This document shows, piece by piece, positions 31,614 through 40,558 of a stretch of DNA of 64,000 nt (positions within the stretch are counted from its first letter, which is position 1; each line of letters opens with the position of its first letter). Under the pieces are notes generated by a model. The model was given only the letters and a program-made list of their open reading frames with translations, was not told where the DNA came from and did no database searches. Origin of the DNA: UBA2779 sp965232165 (GTDB lineage Bacteria > Spirochaetota > Spirochaetia > DSM-2461); contig CBDDOY010000002.1 of NCBI GenBank assembly GCA_965232165.1, forward strand, positions 310,001 through 374,000. Direction: 5' to 3'. The position numbers and the translations under genes were made by a program.

Positions 31614-32887
31614 TGCCGGAAGTATTGATGCCGAAACTGGGAAACACCGTTGAATCCGTTATCATCGCTGAGTGGCATAAAAATTTAGGCGATGATATTG
31701 CCGTCGGTGATACTATCTGTGAAGTTGAGACAGACAAATCCGCCATGGCTGTGGAAGCCGAGTTTCCAGGGGTGCTTCTTGCGAAGCTTTTTGAGGTGAA
31801 TGACGAGGTGACGGTGCTAACCCCCTTTGCCGTTGTCGGAGAACCCGGTGAGGATGGTTCAAATCACGTTCCGACCTCCGAACCGGCCGGTGCCGAGTCA
31901 GGTATGGGGCCCTCATCAGGGGAATCAGATGGCCCGCTTCCCGGCAGCCCCGCACAGAGAGAACTTATACCGGCCGTGTCAGGCGGCATTCTCGGGCATA
32001 GGTCCGGAAAAGGCGGGGCTTCACCCCGCGCGCGCAAGCTGGCGGCTTTGGGCAGACTGCCTTCTCTTCCAGAAAGGGGGAGCGGCCCTGGGGGACGCAT
32101 CATCGAACGGGATATTCGCGGCATTTTGGATGGGATTTCCCTTGATGCCCTGGAAATGGTATCTCCCGATACCGGAGGCAAGAATTTAGGTCCGATGTCC
32201 AAGACGCCTGTCAAGGGGGTGAGGCGGCTCATCGCCCGGCGGATGCTTTCTTCCCTCCAGGAAACGGCACAGCTCACCCTGAATACCTCAGTAAACGCGG
32301 CCTCTCTGCTCGCTTGGCGAGGGGCTTATAAGGGGAATATGGATGAACAGGGGATTTCGAAGATCACACTCAACGATTTGATTATGTACACCGTAACTCG
32401 AGTTCTTCCCCGCCATCCCGAGCTTAATGCGACTTTTGTCGGTGATGAAATCAGGCAGTATAGGCATGTTCATCTGGGCTTCGCCGTGGATACTCCCCGT
32501 GGGCTCATGGTTCCGGTGCTTGAATTTGCTGATCAATTATCGCTTCTTGAATTGTCTAAGACGGCCCGTGATTTGGCCAGTGCATGCCGTGAGAGTGCAG
32601 CCGCACCTGCGCAACTGACTGGCTCTACCTTCACCGTCACGAATCTTGGAGCCTTTGGCATCGAATCCTTCACACCGGTGCTCAATGCACCCGAGGCGGC
32701 CATCCTCGGCGTGGGGTCTATCGTCAACGCCCCAATAGAAAGAGAAGACGGGAGTCTAGGGATAGAGAAACGCATGGGACTCTCATTGACCATTGACCAT
32801 CAGGTTGTTGATGGTGCTCCCGGCGCCCGTTTCTTAAAGGATCTGACGAGTATGCTGGGGCATCTAGAATGGGTTCTGGCATTGTAA
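31613..32887 (+). CDS. 2-oxoacid dehydrogenase E2 component, lipoyl acyltransferase
   Basis: Core of a 2-oxoacid (or acetoin) dehydrogenase complex; it carries the lipoyl arm and transfers the acyl group to CoA. 424 residues. Domain order: lipoyl domain at residues 1-76 with the lipoylated lysine in EVETDKSAM (K42), a Ser/Gly/Pro-rich linker, the peripheral-subunit-binding domain (SPRARKLAALGRLPSL near residue 140) and the catalytic domain ending in TIDHQVVDGAPG with His396 and Asp400. One lipoyl domain is present. It starts one base inside the deoR stop codon. The E1 gene follows 24 bases later; no E3 (lipoamide dehydrogenase) gene is in this operon, so E3 must be shared with another locus. 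Confidence 0.92.
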   Translation: MPEVLMPKLGNTVESVIIAEWHKNLGDDIAVGDTICEVETDKSAMAVEAEFPGVLLAKLFEVNDEVTVLTPFAVVGEPGEDGSNHVPTSEPAGAESGMGPSSGESDGPLPGSPAQRELIPAVSGGILGHRSGKGGASPRARKLAALGRLPSLPERGSGPGGRIIERDIRGILDGISLDALEMVSPDTGGKNLGPMSKTPVKGVRRLIARRMLSSLQETAQLTLNTSVNAASLLAWRGAYKGNMDEQGISKITLNDLIMYTVTRVLPRHPELNATFVGDEIRQYRHVHLGFAVDTPRGLMVPVLEFADQLSLLELSKTARDLASACRESAAAPAQLTGSTFTVTNLGAFGIESFTPVLNAPEAAILGVGSIVNAPIEREDGSLGIEKRMGLSLTIDHQVVDGAPGARFLKDLTSMLGHLEWVLAL

Positions 32888-32911
32888 AACAGAATTCATA
32901 AGGAGATAAAC

Positions 32912-35368
32912 ATGCCAAAAGTGCAGATGATTGATCCGAAGGAGGTAAGAAAGCCCTCCCAGATCAAAACCAAGGACATCCCTGTAAACCGGTACAAGAG
33001 TGATTGGGCGCGTGAGGTTGCGTCATGGGGTGAGGCCAGACTGCTGGCCGTCTACTATCACATGCTGCTTATCCGCGAATTTGAGACGGCATTGGATGCT
33101 GTCAAGAAGACCGGGGCTTACAAGGGGCTGAAATATGAACATGAAGGCCCGGCGCATCTCTCGATTGGCCAGGAAGCGGCGGCGGTGGGGCAGTGCATGG
33201 CTCTAGCCCCCCAGGATTTCATCTTCGGCTCTCACAGGTCTCACGGGGAGATACTCGCCAAGACGCTGGCTTCTGCTGCGGCCATGGATGATGCATCGGT
33301 TTTGGACATCATGAAAAACTATTGGGATGGAGAGATTCTCAAGGCGGTGGAGGATGGGCATTCGGGGGATGTGCAGGACCTCTCCGTGGACTTCTTGCTC
33401 TACGGTACTATGGCAGAAATCTTTGCCCGCAAGGCCGGTTTTAACAGGGGGCTGGGCGGGTCGATGCACACTTTCTTCCCTCCGTTCGGCTCCATGCCGA
33501 ACAATGCCATTGTCGGAGGAAGCGCCGACATCGCCGTAGGAGCGGCCCTCTATAAGCTCATCAATCGTAAGCCGGGCATTGTGATTGCTAACATCGGAGA
33601 TGCATCCATGGGCTGCGGCCCTGTGTGGGAAGGCATGATGATGGCGGCCATGGAGCAGTATCACAAGCTCTGGGGTGATACCTGCGGTGGAGCGCCCCCT
33701 GTTATGTTTAACTTCTTCAACAACTTCTACGGTATGGGCGGACAGCCAATGGGGGAGACAATGGGGTTCGGAGTCCTGGCCCGAGTGGGGGCCGGGGTGA
33801 ACGAGGAGGCCATGCATGCCGAGCGAGTGGATGGCTATAATCCGCTGGCAGTGGCGGATGCAACGGCCAGGAAGAAATCTCTGCTGTTAAAGGGGAGAGG
33901 CCCGGCCTTGCTGGATGTCATCACCTACCGCTTATCTGGGCACAGTCCCTCCGATGCCTCGAGTTATCGGAGCAAAGAAGAATTGGCGCTTTGGCAGGCC
34001 AATGACTGCATACAGGGGTATGAGTCCTACCTGAGCCAAAATGGGGCATTGGATGAACTCAAGATTGCGGAAATTCGAAACCTGGCAGAAGAAAAAATCT
34101 TGAAGACCATGGAGAAGGCGATTTCCCTTGAGGTTTCTCCCAGGATAAAAGGGCCGTTCATTGAAACCGTGATGTTCTCAAACGCTAAGGCGGAAAGCCT
34201 TGACGACAGACAGCCCGAACTCTTGCTCTCCCCGGAGGACAATCCTCGAGTGAAGAGTTTGAAGCAGAAAATCAGGACAGCAACGGATGAGAACGGGAAA
34301 GCGGTGAGTGCCGTGAAGCTATTCACCTTCAGGGATGCGCTCTTTGAGGCCCTGCTGCACCGTTTTGCCGCCGATCCCACCTTCGCGGCCTGGGGAGAGG
34401 AAAATCGCGACTGGGGAGGAGCCTTCGGCGTTTACCGCGGCCTCACCGAGTCTCTCCCTTATCATAGACTGTTTAACTCACCTATTTCCGAAGGAGCCAT
34501 AGTCGGCGCAGGGGTGGGATATGCCCTCTGCGGCGGACGGGCGGCGGTTGAACTGATGTACTGCGATTTCCTGGGCCGTGCCGGAGATGAGGTGTTCAAC
34601 CAGATGGCCAAGTGGCAGAGCATGAGTGCCGGGGTTTTGAGCATGCCTCTCACCTTGAGGGTGTCGGTTGGAGCCAAATACGGGGCGCAGCATTCACAGG
34701 ACTGGATCGCCCTATTGGCCCATATCCCCGGGCTCAAAATCTATTACCCTGCCAGCCCCGCCGATGCGAAAGGCATGCTTAGCCTCGCCCTGTCGGGGAC
34801 TGATCCGGTCGTGTTTCTGGAGAGTCAGAAACTATACGGCATGGGCGAGCAGTTCGAACCGGACGGGGTTCCCGAGGGCTATTTTGAGACTCCAGAGGGT
34901 GTCCCGGCCATTCGCAGGGAAGGGCCGGACCTTACCATTATCACTCTTGGCCCGGCTCTCTACACGGGTCTAAAAGCCGCTGCTGAGCTGAACAGCCGCT
35001 ACGGACTGGATGCGGAGGTGATAGACCTGCGCTTCGTGAATCCATTGGATTACAGCTTGCTAGCGGCTTCAGTGAGGAAGACCGGACGGGTCATCCTGGT
35101 TTCCGATGCGGTGGAACGGGGCAGTCTTCTGCACAACGTGGCCTGCAATCTCACCCAGCTTTGTTTTGACGACTTGGATGCGCCGCCGGTGGTTTCAGGC
35201 GCCCGCAATTGGATATCTCCGGCGGCGGAGATGGAAAATGAATTCTACCCCCAGCCCGAATGGCTCCTTGATCTAATACATGAACGAATCCTGCCGCTGC
35301 CTAATCACCAGATAACGACGGCCCAGGGCCTGGATGAAATGATGCGCTGCAGCCGGGAAGGCGTATGA
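32912..35368 (+). CDS. Fused E1 alpha-beta thiamine-dependent 2-oxoacid dehydrogenase
   Basis: Decarboxylates a 2-oxoacid (or cleaves acetoin) and passes the acyl group to the E2 lipoyl arm. At 818 residues it joins both E1 subunits in one chain. The alpha half (about 40-400) holds HLSIGQEAAAVG, FGSHRSHGEILAK, GGSMHTFFP and the thiamine motif as IGDASMGCGPVWEG ending in FFNN. The beta half (about 475-800) holds FNSPISEGAIVGAGVG, VELMYCDFLGRAGDE, YPASPADAKGML and VIDLRFVNPLDY. The thiamine motif has GDA where GDG is usual. A clear AAGGAG precedes the ATG. It overlaps the PHP gene by 4 bases. The substrate is unknown; the sugar-phosphate neighbours suggest an unusual oxoacid. Confidence 0.9.
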   Translation: MPKVQMIDPKEVRKPSQIKTKDIPVNRYKSDWAREVASWGEARLLAVYYHMLLIREFETALDAVKKTGAYKGLKYEHEGPAHLSIGQEAAAVGQCMALAPQDFIFGSHRSHGEILAKTLASAAAMDDASVLDIMKNYWDGEILKAVEDGHSGDVQDLSVDFLLYGTMAEIFARKAGFNRGLGGSMHTFFPPFGSMPNNAIVGGSADIAVGAALYKLINRKPGIVIANIGDASMGCGPVWEGMMMAAMEQYHKLWGDTCGGAPPVMFNFFNNFYGMGGQPMGETMGFGVLARVGAGVNEEAMHAERVDGYNPLAVADATARKKSLLLKGRGPALLDVITYRLSGHSPSDASSYRSKEELALWQANDCIQGYESYLSQNGALDELKIAEIRNLAEEKILKTMEKAISLEVSPRIKGPFIETVMFSNAKAESLDDRQPELLLSPEDNPRVKSLKQKIRTATDENGKAVSAVKLFTFRDALFEALLHRFAADPTFAAWGEENRDWGGAFGVYRGLTESLPYHRLFNSPISEGAIVGAGVGYALCGGRAAVELMYCDFLGRAGDEVFNQMAKWQSMSAGVLSMPLTLRVSVGAKYGAQHSQDWIALLAHIPGLKIYYPASPADAKGMLSLALSGTDPVVFLESQKLYGMGEQFEPDGVPEGYFETPEGVPAIRREGPDLTIITLGPALYTGLKAAAELNSRYGLDAEVIDLRFVNPLDYSLLAASVRKTGRVILVSDAVERGSLLHNVACNLTQLCFDDLDAPPVVSGARNWISPAAEMENEFYPQPEWLLDLIHERILPLPNHQITTAQGLDEMMRCSREGV

Positions 35369-36687
35369 ACTCGAATATTGAGGGGAGGGATGCCGAATCA
35401 CGTTTGGCATCCCTTGGCAGAAGACTCTTCTTGGACAAATTGAAGGGGTTTAGTCCGGTTAAAACCGGCGAGGTGAACAACCATGTCCATACTATCTATT
35501 CATTCAGCCCTTATTCACCGGCACAGGCCGCCTATAATGCCTGGCTGGCGGGCTTGGATGCCGTAGGCATAGTGGACCATGAATCAGTTTCTGGGTGCGG
35601 GGAAATGATTGAAGCGGCTAGACTCATAGGCATAGCGGCCACCTTGGGCTGTGAACTCCGAGCCGATGCTGCCGGAACGGCCATCGAAGGTCGGTTAATT
35701 AACAACCCTGACTCGGCCGGTATTTTCTACGTGGTCATTCACGGCATACCCCGCAATGCTCTTCAGGAGATAGATGGGTATATGGCTGGAATCCGCCTGG
35801 CCCGCAGGGCGAGATCCCTTCGTCAGGTTGAGGGTCTGAACGAAATTCTGGAGGCATCAGGTATTCCCAGGCTGGATTTCAATAAGGATGTGGCGGCCCT
35901 GTCCTGTGCCGATGAGGGAGGGAGCATCACCGAACGGCATATCCTCTACGCCCTGGCTCTCAGGATGAAAGAGTGTTATGGACGAGGTGCACGGCTTGTC
36001 AGAGCGATTGAATCCTCTTTTGGGATAAAGGTGCCGACTGCGATAGCCATGAAGCTGAGCGATGAAAGGAATCCGCATTTTGCTTACGACCTTCTAGGCT
36101 TTTTCAAGGCTCATTTATTACAGCGCATCTTCATTCAACCGGATAAAGGGGAATGCCCGCCTGTACGGGAAATCATCAAGCTTGCCGAGAGGGCGGGAGC
36201 TATAGCCTGCTATCCCTATCTTGGGGATGTCGGGGACTCGCCGACAGGAGATAAGAAGCCCAGAAGATATGAGGATGATTGGCTGGGGCTGCTCTTTGAC
36301 ACCATAACGAAACTTGGATTCAGGGCCTTGAGCTATATGCCCCCGCGCAACAGCATTGAGCAATTACGCCGGGTTAGGGAGAAATGCGTCGAAAAGGGTT
36401 TGATGGAAATTAGCGGTGTTGATATAAATTCTTCTCGGCAGCTATTCTCTTGTCCTGAGCTGCAGCGGCCTGAATTTGCCCATCTCGGCGACAGCACCTG
36501 GGCGCTTATCGCCCACGAACAGATATCCTCGCACGGCGGCTATGGCTTGTTCTCATCGGACTCGCCGCTCGCCGACTCGCCGCTGAAGACCCGCCTGAAT
36601 GTTTACGTAAGGCTGGGCCGCGGCATGGATCCGTTCAAACCCGAATCGATAATGATAAATGCGAAAAAGGAGGGATTATGCGGCTAG
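35365..36687 (+). CDS. PHP-domain metal-dependent phosphoesterase-like protein
   Basis: 440 residues. The N-terminal part has PHP marks: NNHVHTIYSFSPYSP (H-x-H) near residue 38 and a GLDAVGIVDHESVSG stretch near residue 65, then GCELRAD. A further metal-ligand region may be the GVDINSS stretch near residue 352. PHP proteins are trinuclear-metal phosphoesterases such as histidinol-phosphate phosphatase; this one is longer and has no polymerase parts. Its ATG overlaps the E1 stop (ATGA) and its end overlaps the next gene by 10 bases, so it belongs firmly to the operon. It may dephosphorylate a pathway intermediate, but this is inference. Confidence 0.75.
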   Translation: MNSNIEGRDAESRLASLGRRLFLDKLKGFSPVKTGEVNNHVHTIYSFSPYSPAQAAYNAWLAGLDAVGIVDHESVSGCGEMIEAARLIGIAATLGCELRADAAGTAIEGRLINNPDSAGIFYVVIHGIPRNALQEIDGYMAGIRLARRARSLRQVEGLNEILEASGIPRLDFNKDVAALSCADEGGSITERHILYALALRMKECYGRGARLVRAIESSFGIKVPTAIAMKLSDERNPHFAYDLLGFFKAHLLQRIFIQPDKGECPPVREIIKLAERAGAIACYPYLGDVGDSPTGDKKPRRYEDDWLGLLFDTITKLGFRALSYMPPRNSIEQLRRVREKCVEKGLMEISGVDINSSRQLFSCPELQRPEFAHLGDSTWALIAHEQISSHGGYGLFSSDSPLADSPLKTRLNVYVRLGRGMDPFKPESIMINAKKEGLCG

Positions 36688-37844
36688 AATATCTCATGCC
36701 TATTCTGCGCGGCGCTTATGTGGAATTGAGGCGCGGCCCCGTCATTTTGTTATATGACGAAAAGGAGCGAAAGGCGCTGCCTCATTTGGAAATACCTAAG
36801 ATATCTTCGGATGCCGAAGCAATCGGAGAACGGGAAATCCATCTGGGAAGAATGATAAGAGAAGAACTGGCGGCTCTAAGGGCGCCGGACGGCTCTCTCC
36901 CCGGAGGTTTTCATATACCGAGCATAGGCTCCTTTCATGCCGGAGCCGATTACGAGGCCGCCGCAGCCCATAGAAACGGCGGCTCCTGCCGCGTCGATGC
37001 AGTCCAGTCCTCTGCTGAAAACCAAGTATGTCGCGGTCGAATCGCAGTCGTGACGGGTGCCGCACAGGGATTCGGCGCTGAGATCGCCAGAGGGCTGGCG
37101 GAAAGGGGCGCCTTTGTCTTTGCCGCCGATATCGACGCGAATGGTGTCCAAGCTTTTGCCGATGAGTTAAATTCCAGTGGATTTCATGGCGTGTCAGCTA
37201 TTAAGGTCGATGTAGGGGACGAATCCTCTATACGAAACATGGCTGAAGCCATTGTCACTCAGACAGGGGGACTGGATCTGGTGGTGAGTAATGCGGGGAT
37301 ACTGAAAGCCGGTTCGGTTCTGGAACAAAATCTTGCGGATTTTGACTTGGTAACCCGGGTGAACTATACGGCATTTTTTCTGATGACCCGGTACTGTGCC
37401 ACGCTGATGGCATGGCAGCGGGCGGGAGCCCCGTCCTGGTGGACAGACATCATTCAGGTCAATTCAAAAAGCGGTTTGGAGGGCTCGAATAAGAACGCCG
37501 CCTACGCCGGCGGGAAATTCGGCGGCATAGGGTTAGTGCAGAGCTTTGCCCTGGAGCTTGTCGAGTACGGCATCAAGGTGAATGCCGTATGTCCGGGCAA
37601 TTTCTTTGACGGGCCGCTTTGGTCAAACACCGAGCGGGGACTGTTCGTTCAGTACTTAAAGGCAGGCAAGGTTTCCGGTGCCAAGACCATTGCTGATGTG
37701 CGTGAATTCTACGAGTCCAAGATCCCCATGAAGCGGGGCTGCCGGGGGGAGGATGTGCTCAAGGCCATTCTCTACTGTGTGGAACAGAAATACGAGACAG
37801 GCCAGGCTCTGCCGGTTACCGGCGGTCAGGTGATGCTGAGATAG
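36678..37844 (+). CDS. Short-chain dehydrogenase with an unusual N-terminal extension
   Basis: 388 residues. The first 115 residues (MRLEYLMPILRGAYVELRRG...) are not part of a normal short-chain dehydrogenase and I do not recognise them. The rest is a classical NAD(P) enzyme: VTGAAQGFGAEIARGLA (cofactor loop), VVSNAGIL, the catalytic serine in QVNSKSGLEGS, the YAGGK catalytic motif and VNAVCPGNFFDGP. The core resembles sorbitol-6-phosphate 2-dehydrogenase, which fits the sorbose-phosphate-reductase-like gene next door. AAAGGAGGG lies before the ATG. Fourth structural gene of the operon; it overlaps the PHP gene by 10 bases. Confidence 0.82.
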   Translation: MRLEYLMPILRGAYVELRRGPVILLYDEKERKALPHLEIPKISSDAEAIGEREIHLGRMIREELAALRAPDGSLPGGFHIPSIGSFHAGADYEAAAAHRNGGSCRVDAVQSSAENQVCRGRIAVVTGAAQGFGAEIARGLAERGAFVFAADIDANGVQAFADELNSSGFHGVSAIKVDVGDESSIRNMAEAIVTQTGGLDLVVSNAGILKAGSVLEQNLADFDLVTRVNYTAFFLMTRYCATLMAWQRAGAPSWWTDIIQVNSKSGLEGSNKNAAYAGGKFGGIGLVQSFALELVEYGIKVNAVCPGNFFDGPLWSNTERGLFVQYLKAGKVSGAKTIADVREFYESKIPMKRGCRGEDVLKAILYCVEQKYETGQALPVTGGQVMLR

Positions 37845-37873
37845 CTAAAGGGCGGGCGCCCTAGGAGGGATAT

Positions 37874-39151
37874 ATGACTGCACACGCAGTGCGTATGTAT
37901 GGAAAGGAAGATCTCAGGCTGGAAAAGTTTGAGCTTCCTGAGATAGGTGAAGATGAGATACTTGGTCATGTTGTTTCCGACAGTATCTGCATGAGTTCTT
38001 ATAAGGCGGCGAAACAGGGCTCTGATCACAAGAGAGTACCCGAAAACATCGCCGAAGAACCGGTAATAATCGGCCATGAATTCTGCGGCTATATCGAGAG
38101 GGTCGGATCAAAGTGGAAGGATAGATACAAGGAGGGCGATAAATTCGCCATTCAGCCGGCTTTGAATTATAAGGGCAGCCTGGATGCTCCAGGTTATAGC
38201 TACCGATGGATAGGCGGTGCGGCCACCCGCATCGTTATTCCGCAAGAGGTGATGGAGATGGACTGTTTGCTGAAATACAGTCAGGAATCCTATTACTTCG
38301 GCAGTCTCGCTGAACCCATGAGCTGCATTGTCGGAGCCTTCAGGGCAAGCTATCATGTGCCGCAGGGAAGTTATGAACATCAGATGGGCATTCGTCCCGG
38401 TGGGGCCATGGCCATTCTCGCCGGTGCCGGTCCCATGGGCCTGGGATGCATAGATCTCGCCTTACATGGTGATGTGAGGCCCCGAAAGCTTGTGGTAACC
38501 GATATCGATGAAGCCAGGCTGGCCCGTGCCCGATGCCTCTATCCCATTTCTGAGGCTGCATCTTGCGGCGTCGAGCTTGAATATATCAACTCGGCCGGAC
38601 TGGATGATCCTGTGGCTGCACTCAAGCAAAAGACCGGCGGGAACGGCTTTGACGATGTCTTCGTCATGGCACCGGTATCCACAGTTGTGGAGCAGGCCGA
38701 TCGCCTCCTCTGCAAAGACGGCTGCATGAATTTCTTTGCCGGACCCTCCGATGCCGAATTTTCCGCAAGGGTGAATTTCTATGATGTGCACTACGACTTT
38801 CATCATTTTGTGAGCACCAGCGGCGGCAATAGCGAGGATATGAAGTTATCGCTTAGGCTGATGAAGGAGGGTCTAATCGATCCTTCGTCCATGATTACGC
38901 ACATAGGCGGGCTGAATGCGGTTATTGACACCACCTTGAATCTGCCGCAGATTTCAGGGGGGAAGAAACTGATCTACACAAATGTAGACCTTCCCTTGAC
39001 GGCCATCGAAGACTTTGCTGTTCTGGGGAAGGATGATGCCTTCTGGGCATCCCTGACAGCGATACTCGTCCGGAATAGCAATATCTGGAATGCCGAAGCC
39101 GAGGCATATCTGCTGGCAAATGCGCCTTCGATCTCCAGTGTGTTGTCATAA
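37874..39151 (+). CDS. Zinc-type alcohol dehydrogenase like L-sorbose-1-phosphate reductase
   Basis: Medium-chain dehydrogenase, 425 residues. The catalytic-zinc ligands are visible as Cys39 in DSICMSSYKAA and the His-Glu of IIGHEFCGYIERVG; there is no four-cysteine structural zinc lobe. The Rossmann cofactor loop is AILAGAGPMGLGCID near residue 185. The opening (AVRMYGKEDLRLEKFELPEI, CMSSYKAAKQGSDHKRVP) is much like SorE, which interconverts L-sorbose-1-phosphate and glucitol-6-phosphate. Together with the preceding sorbitol-6-phosphate-dehydrogenase-like protein this suggests polyol-phosphate chemistry. A ribosome-binding site (GGAGG) precedes the ATG. Last gene of the operon; I see no strong terminator after it. 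Confidence 0.82.
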   Translation: MTAHAVRMYGKEDLRLEKFELPEIGEDEILGHVVSDSICMSSYKAAKQGSDHKRVPENIAEEPVIIGHEFCGYIERVGSKWKDRYKEGDKFAIQPALNYKGSLDAPGYSYRWIGGAATRIVIPQEVMEMDCLLKYSQESYYFGSLAEPMSCIVGAFRASYHVPQGSYEHQMGIRPGGAMAILAGAGPMGLGCIDLALHGDVRPRKLVVTDIDEARLARARCLYPISEAASCGVELEYINSAGLDDPVAALKQKTGGNGFDDVFVMAPVSTVVEQADRLLCKDGCMNFFAGPSDAEFSARVNFYDVHYDFHHFVSTSGGNSEDMKLSLRLMKEGLIDPSSMITHIGGLNAVIDTTLNLPQISGGKKLIYTNVDLPLTAIEDFAVLGKDDAFWASLTAILVRNSNIWNAEAEAYLLANAPSISSVLS

Positions 39152-39185
39152 CAGATTAGCAGATGATAACAGCAAGGGGAAAATG

Positions 39186-39226
39186 CCCCCCCTCCCCCCC
39201 GGCGATTGGCAATGAGCCGGGTAAAC
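39186..39226. repeat. Fragment of the dispersed GC-rich repeat
   Basis: CCCCGGCGATTGGCAATGAGCC is the reverse complement of the core GGCTCATTGCCAATCGCCGG found at 17.9 and 54.2 kb. Only this piece is left, just after the dehydrogenase operon. Confidence 0.55.
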
Positions 39227-39313
39227 TGAAGTCTCCACGATATTCATGTATATTTCATCACTAATTGCATTCATAAGGAAATACCCGCCAAATCATATCC
39301 CTATGTATACTGA

Positions 39314-39720
39314 ATGGAAGAGTCTCTTCTTAACGGTTTCTGCACTGTGCGGACCAGTGCGGATGCCTCAGAATTCTCATCGGAGCAAGCAGTCTTAACC
39401 TGCAAGCGGCTTTCGGCGGTCGAGAGAGCCTTTAGCTCCCTCAAGACGGTCGATGTGAACGTGTGGCCGATTTATCACAGGCTGGAGAACCGTGTCAGTG
39501 CGTACTCTGCGTGCTGGCTTATTATACGGAGCGTGAGATGCGTAATCGGCTTCGCCCCCTGCTTTTTGATGACGAGAGTGATTCGACGGAAGACGGCCAG
39601 GGGCGAGATTCTGTGGTCCAGCCGACAAAAATACCTGTGGATTATACGGGCTCTGCCGCCAAAGTTTTCTATCTGACAGCCGTTAAACAGGACACCCCTC
39701 TCTCAAGTCTATCCGTTTAA
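39314..39720 (+). pseudogene. IS1634-type transposase remnant (C-terminal part)
   Basis: The conserved C-terminal end of an IS4/IS1634-type transposase: an LSAVERAFSSLKTVDVNVW stretch and IYHRLENRV in one frame, then, after a frameshift near 39490, VLAYYTEREMRNRLRPLLFDD in another. The N-terminal catalytic part is missing. This is a decayed fragment on the plus strand, different from the minus-strand IS1634 pseudogene at 43-44 kb. Confidence 0.75.
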
Positions 39721-39749
39721 CCCCTTCCCTCTGAGTTCATCGGCGCAAT

Positions 39750-40210
39750 CTGCGGATAAACCTGGAGCACACGGAACATTCGGAAGGGTTTAACCACGGA
39801 ACACACAGAATACACGGAAGGTTTTCAACCGCGAAAAGCACGAAAAGCACGAAAAATTCAATGCTCATGATTATTTATGGAAGCAAAGTATGAAAACATC
39901 TGTGTTCATCTGCGGTCAAAACAGCAATGCGTGCCTATTCGTGGTCCAAGAATTCTCTGCACTGCGCCCATTTGCGGATAAACCTGGAGCACACGGAACA
40001 TTCGGAAGGGTTTAACCACGGAACACACAGAATACACGGAAGGTTTTCAACAGCGAAAAGCACGAAAAACACGAAAAATTCAATGCTCATGATTATTTAT
40101 GGAAGCAAAGTATGAAAACATCTGCGTCCATCTGCGGTCAAAACAGCAATGCGTGCCCATTCGTGGTCCAAGAATTCTCTGCACTGCGCAATCTGCGGGT
40201 AAACCGGAAA
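39750..40210. repeat. 222-bp tandem repeat, two copies and a partial third
   Basis: The sequence GCGGATAAACCTGGAGCACA starts at 39752 and again at 39974, and a diverged GCGGGTAAACCGGA starts at 40196, a constant spacing of 222 bases. Each copy contains AACCACGGAACACACAGAAT followed by ACACGGAAGG and a run of AAAGCACGAAAA. Stop codons fall in all frames I read; it appears non-coding. Confidence 0.85.
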
Positions 40211-40558
40211 TTGGAACTATAAGTCAAATTCCACTTGACAAAAATTCCCCGATTATCCATCAACTGGCCTAGACCTCGTAGATGCCATAATTTTGATATT
40301 TTAAGGAGATTCATTATGAACCGCTTTGGAATTCGGATCTTCCCCCGTTCTTTCTCTCAAGCATCTAACCCCCTTCCTCTCAATGACAGTCTTTGCATTT
40401 ATCATCTCCGTAGTTCTTCATCCGGCGACCCGCGTTCAAGTCCGAGAAGCAACACCCGGCCCCCCCGGGGGGTACCCCCCGGAGGGGGATAGAAAAAGGC
40501 GGCATCCATTGTCAGTGTGTAATAACCACAAAACGCACAGCAAGGAGCGACCGCCTAT

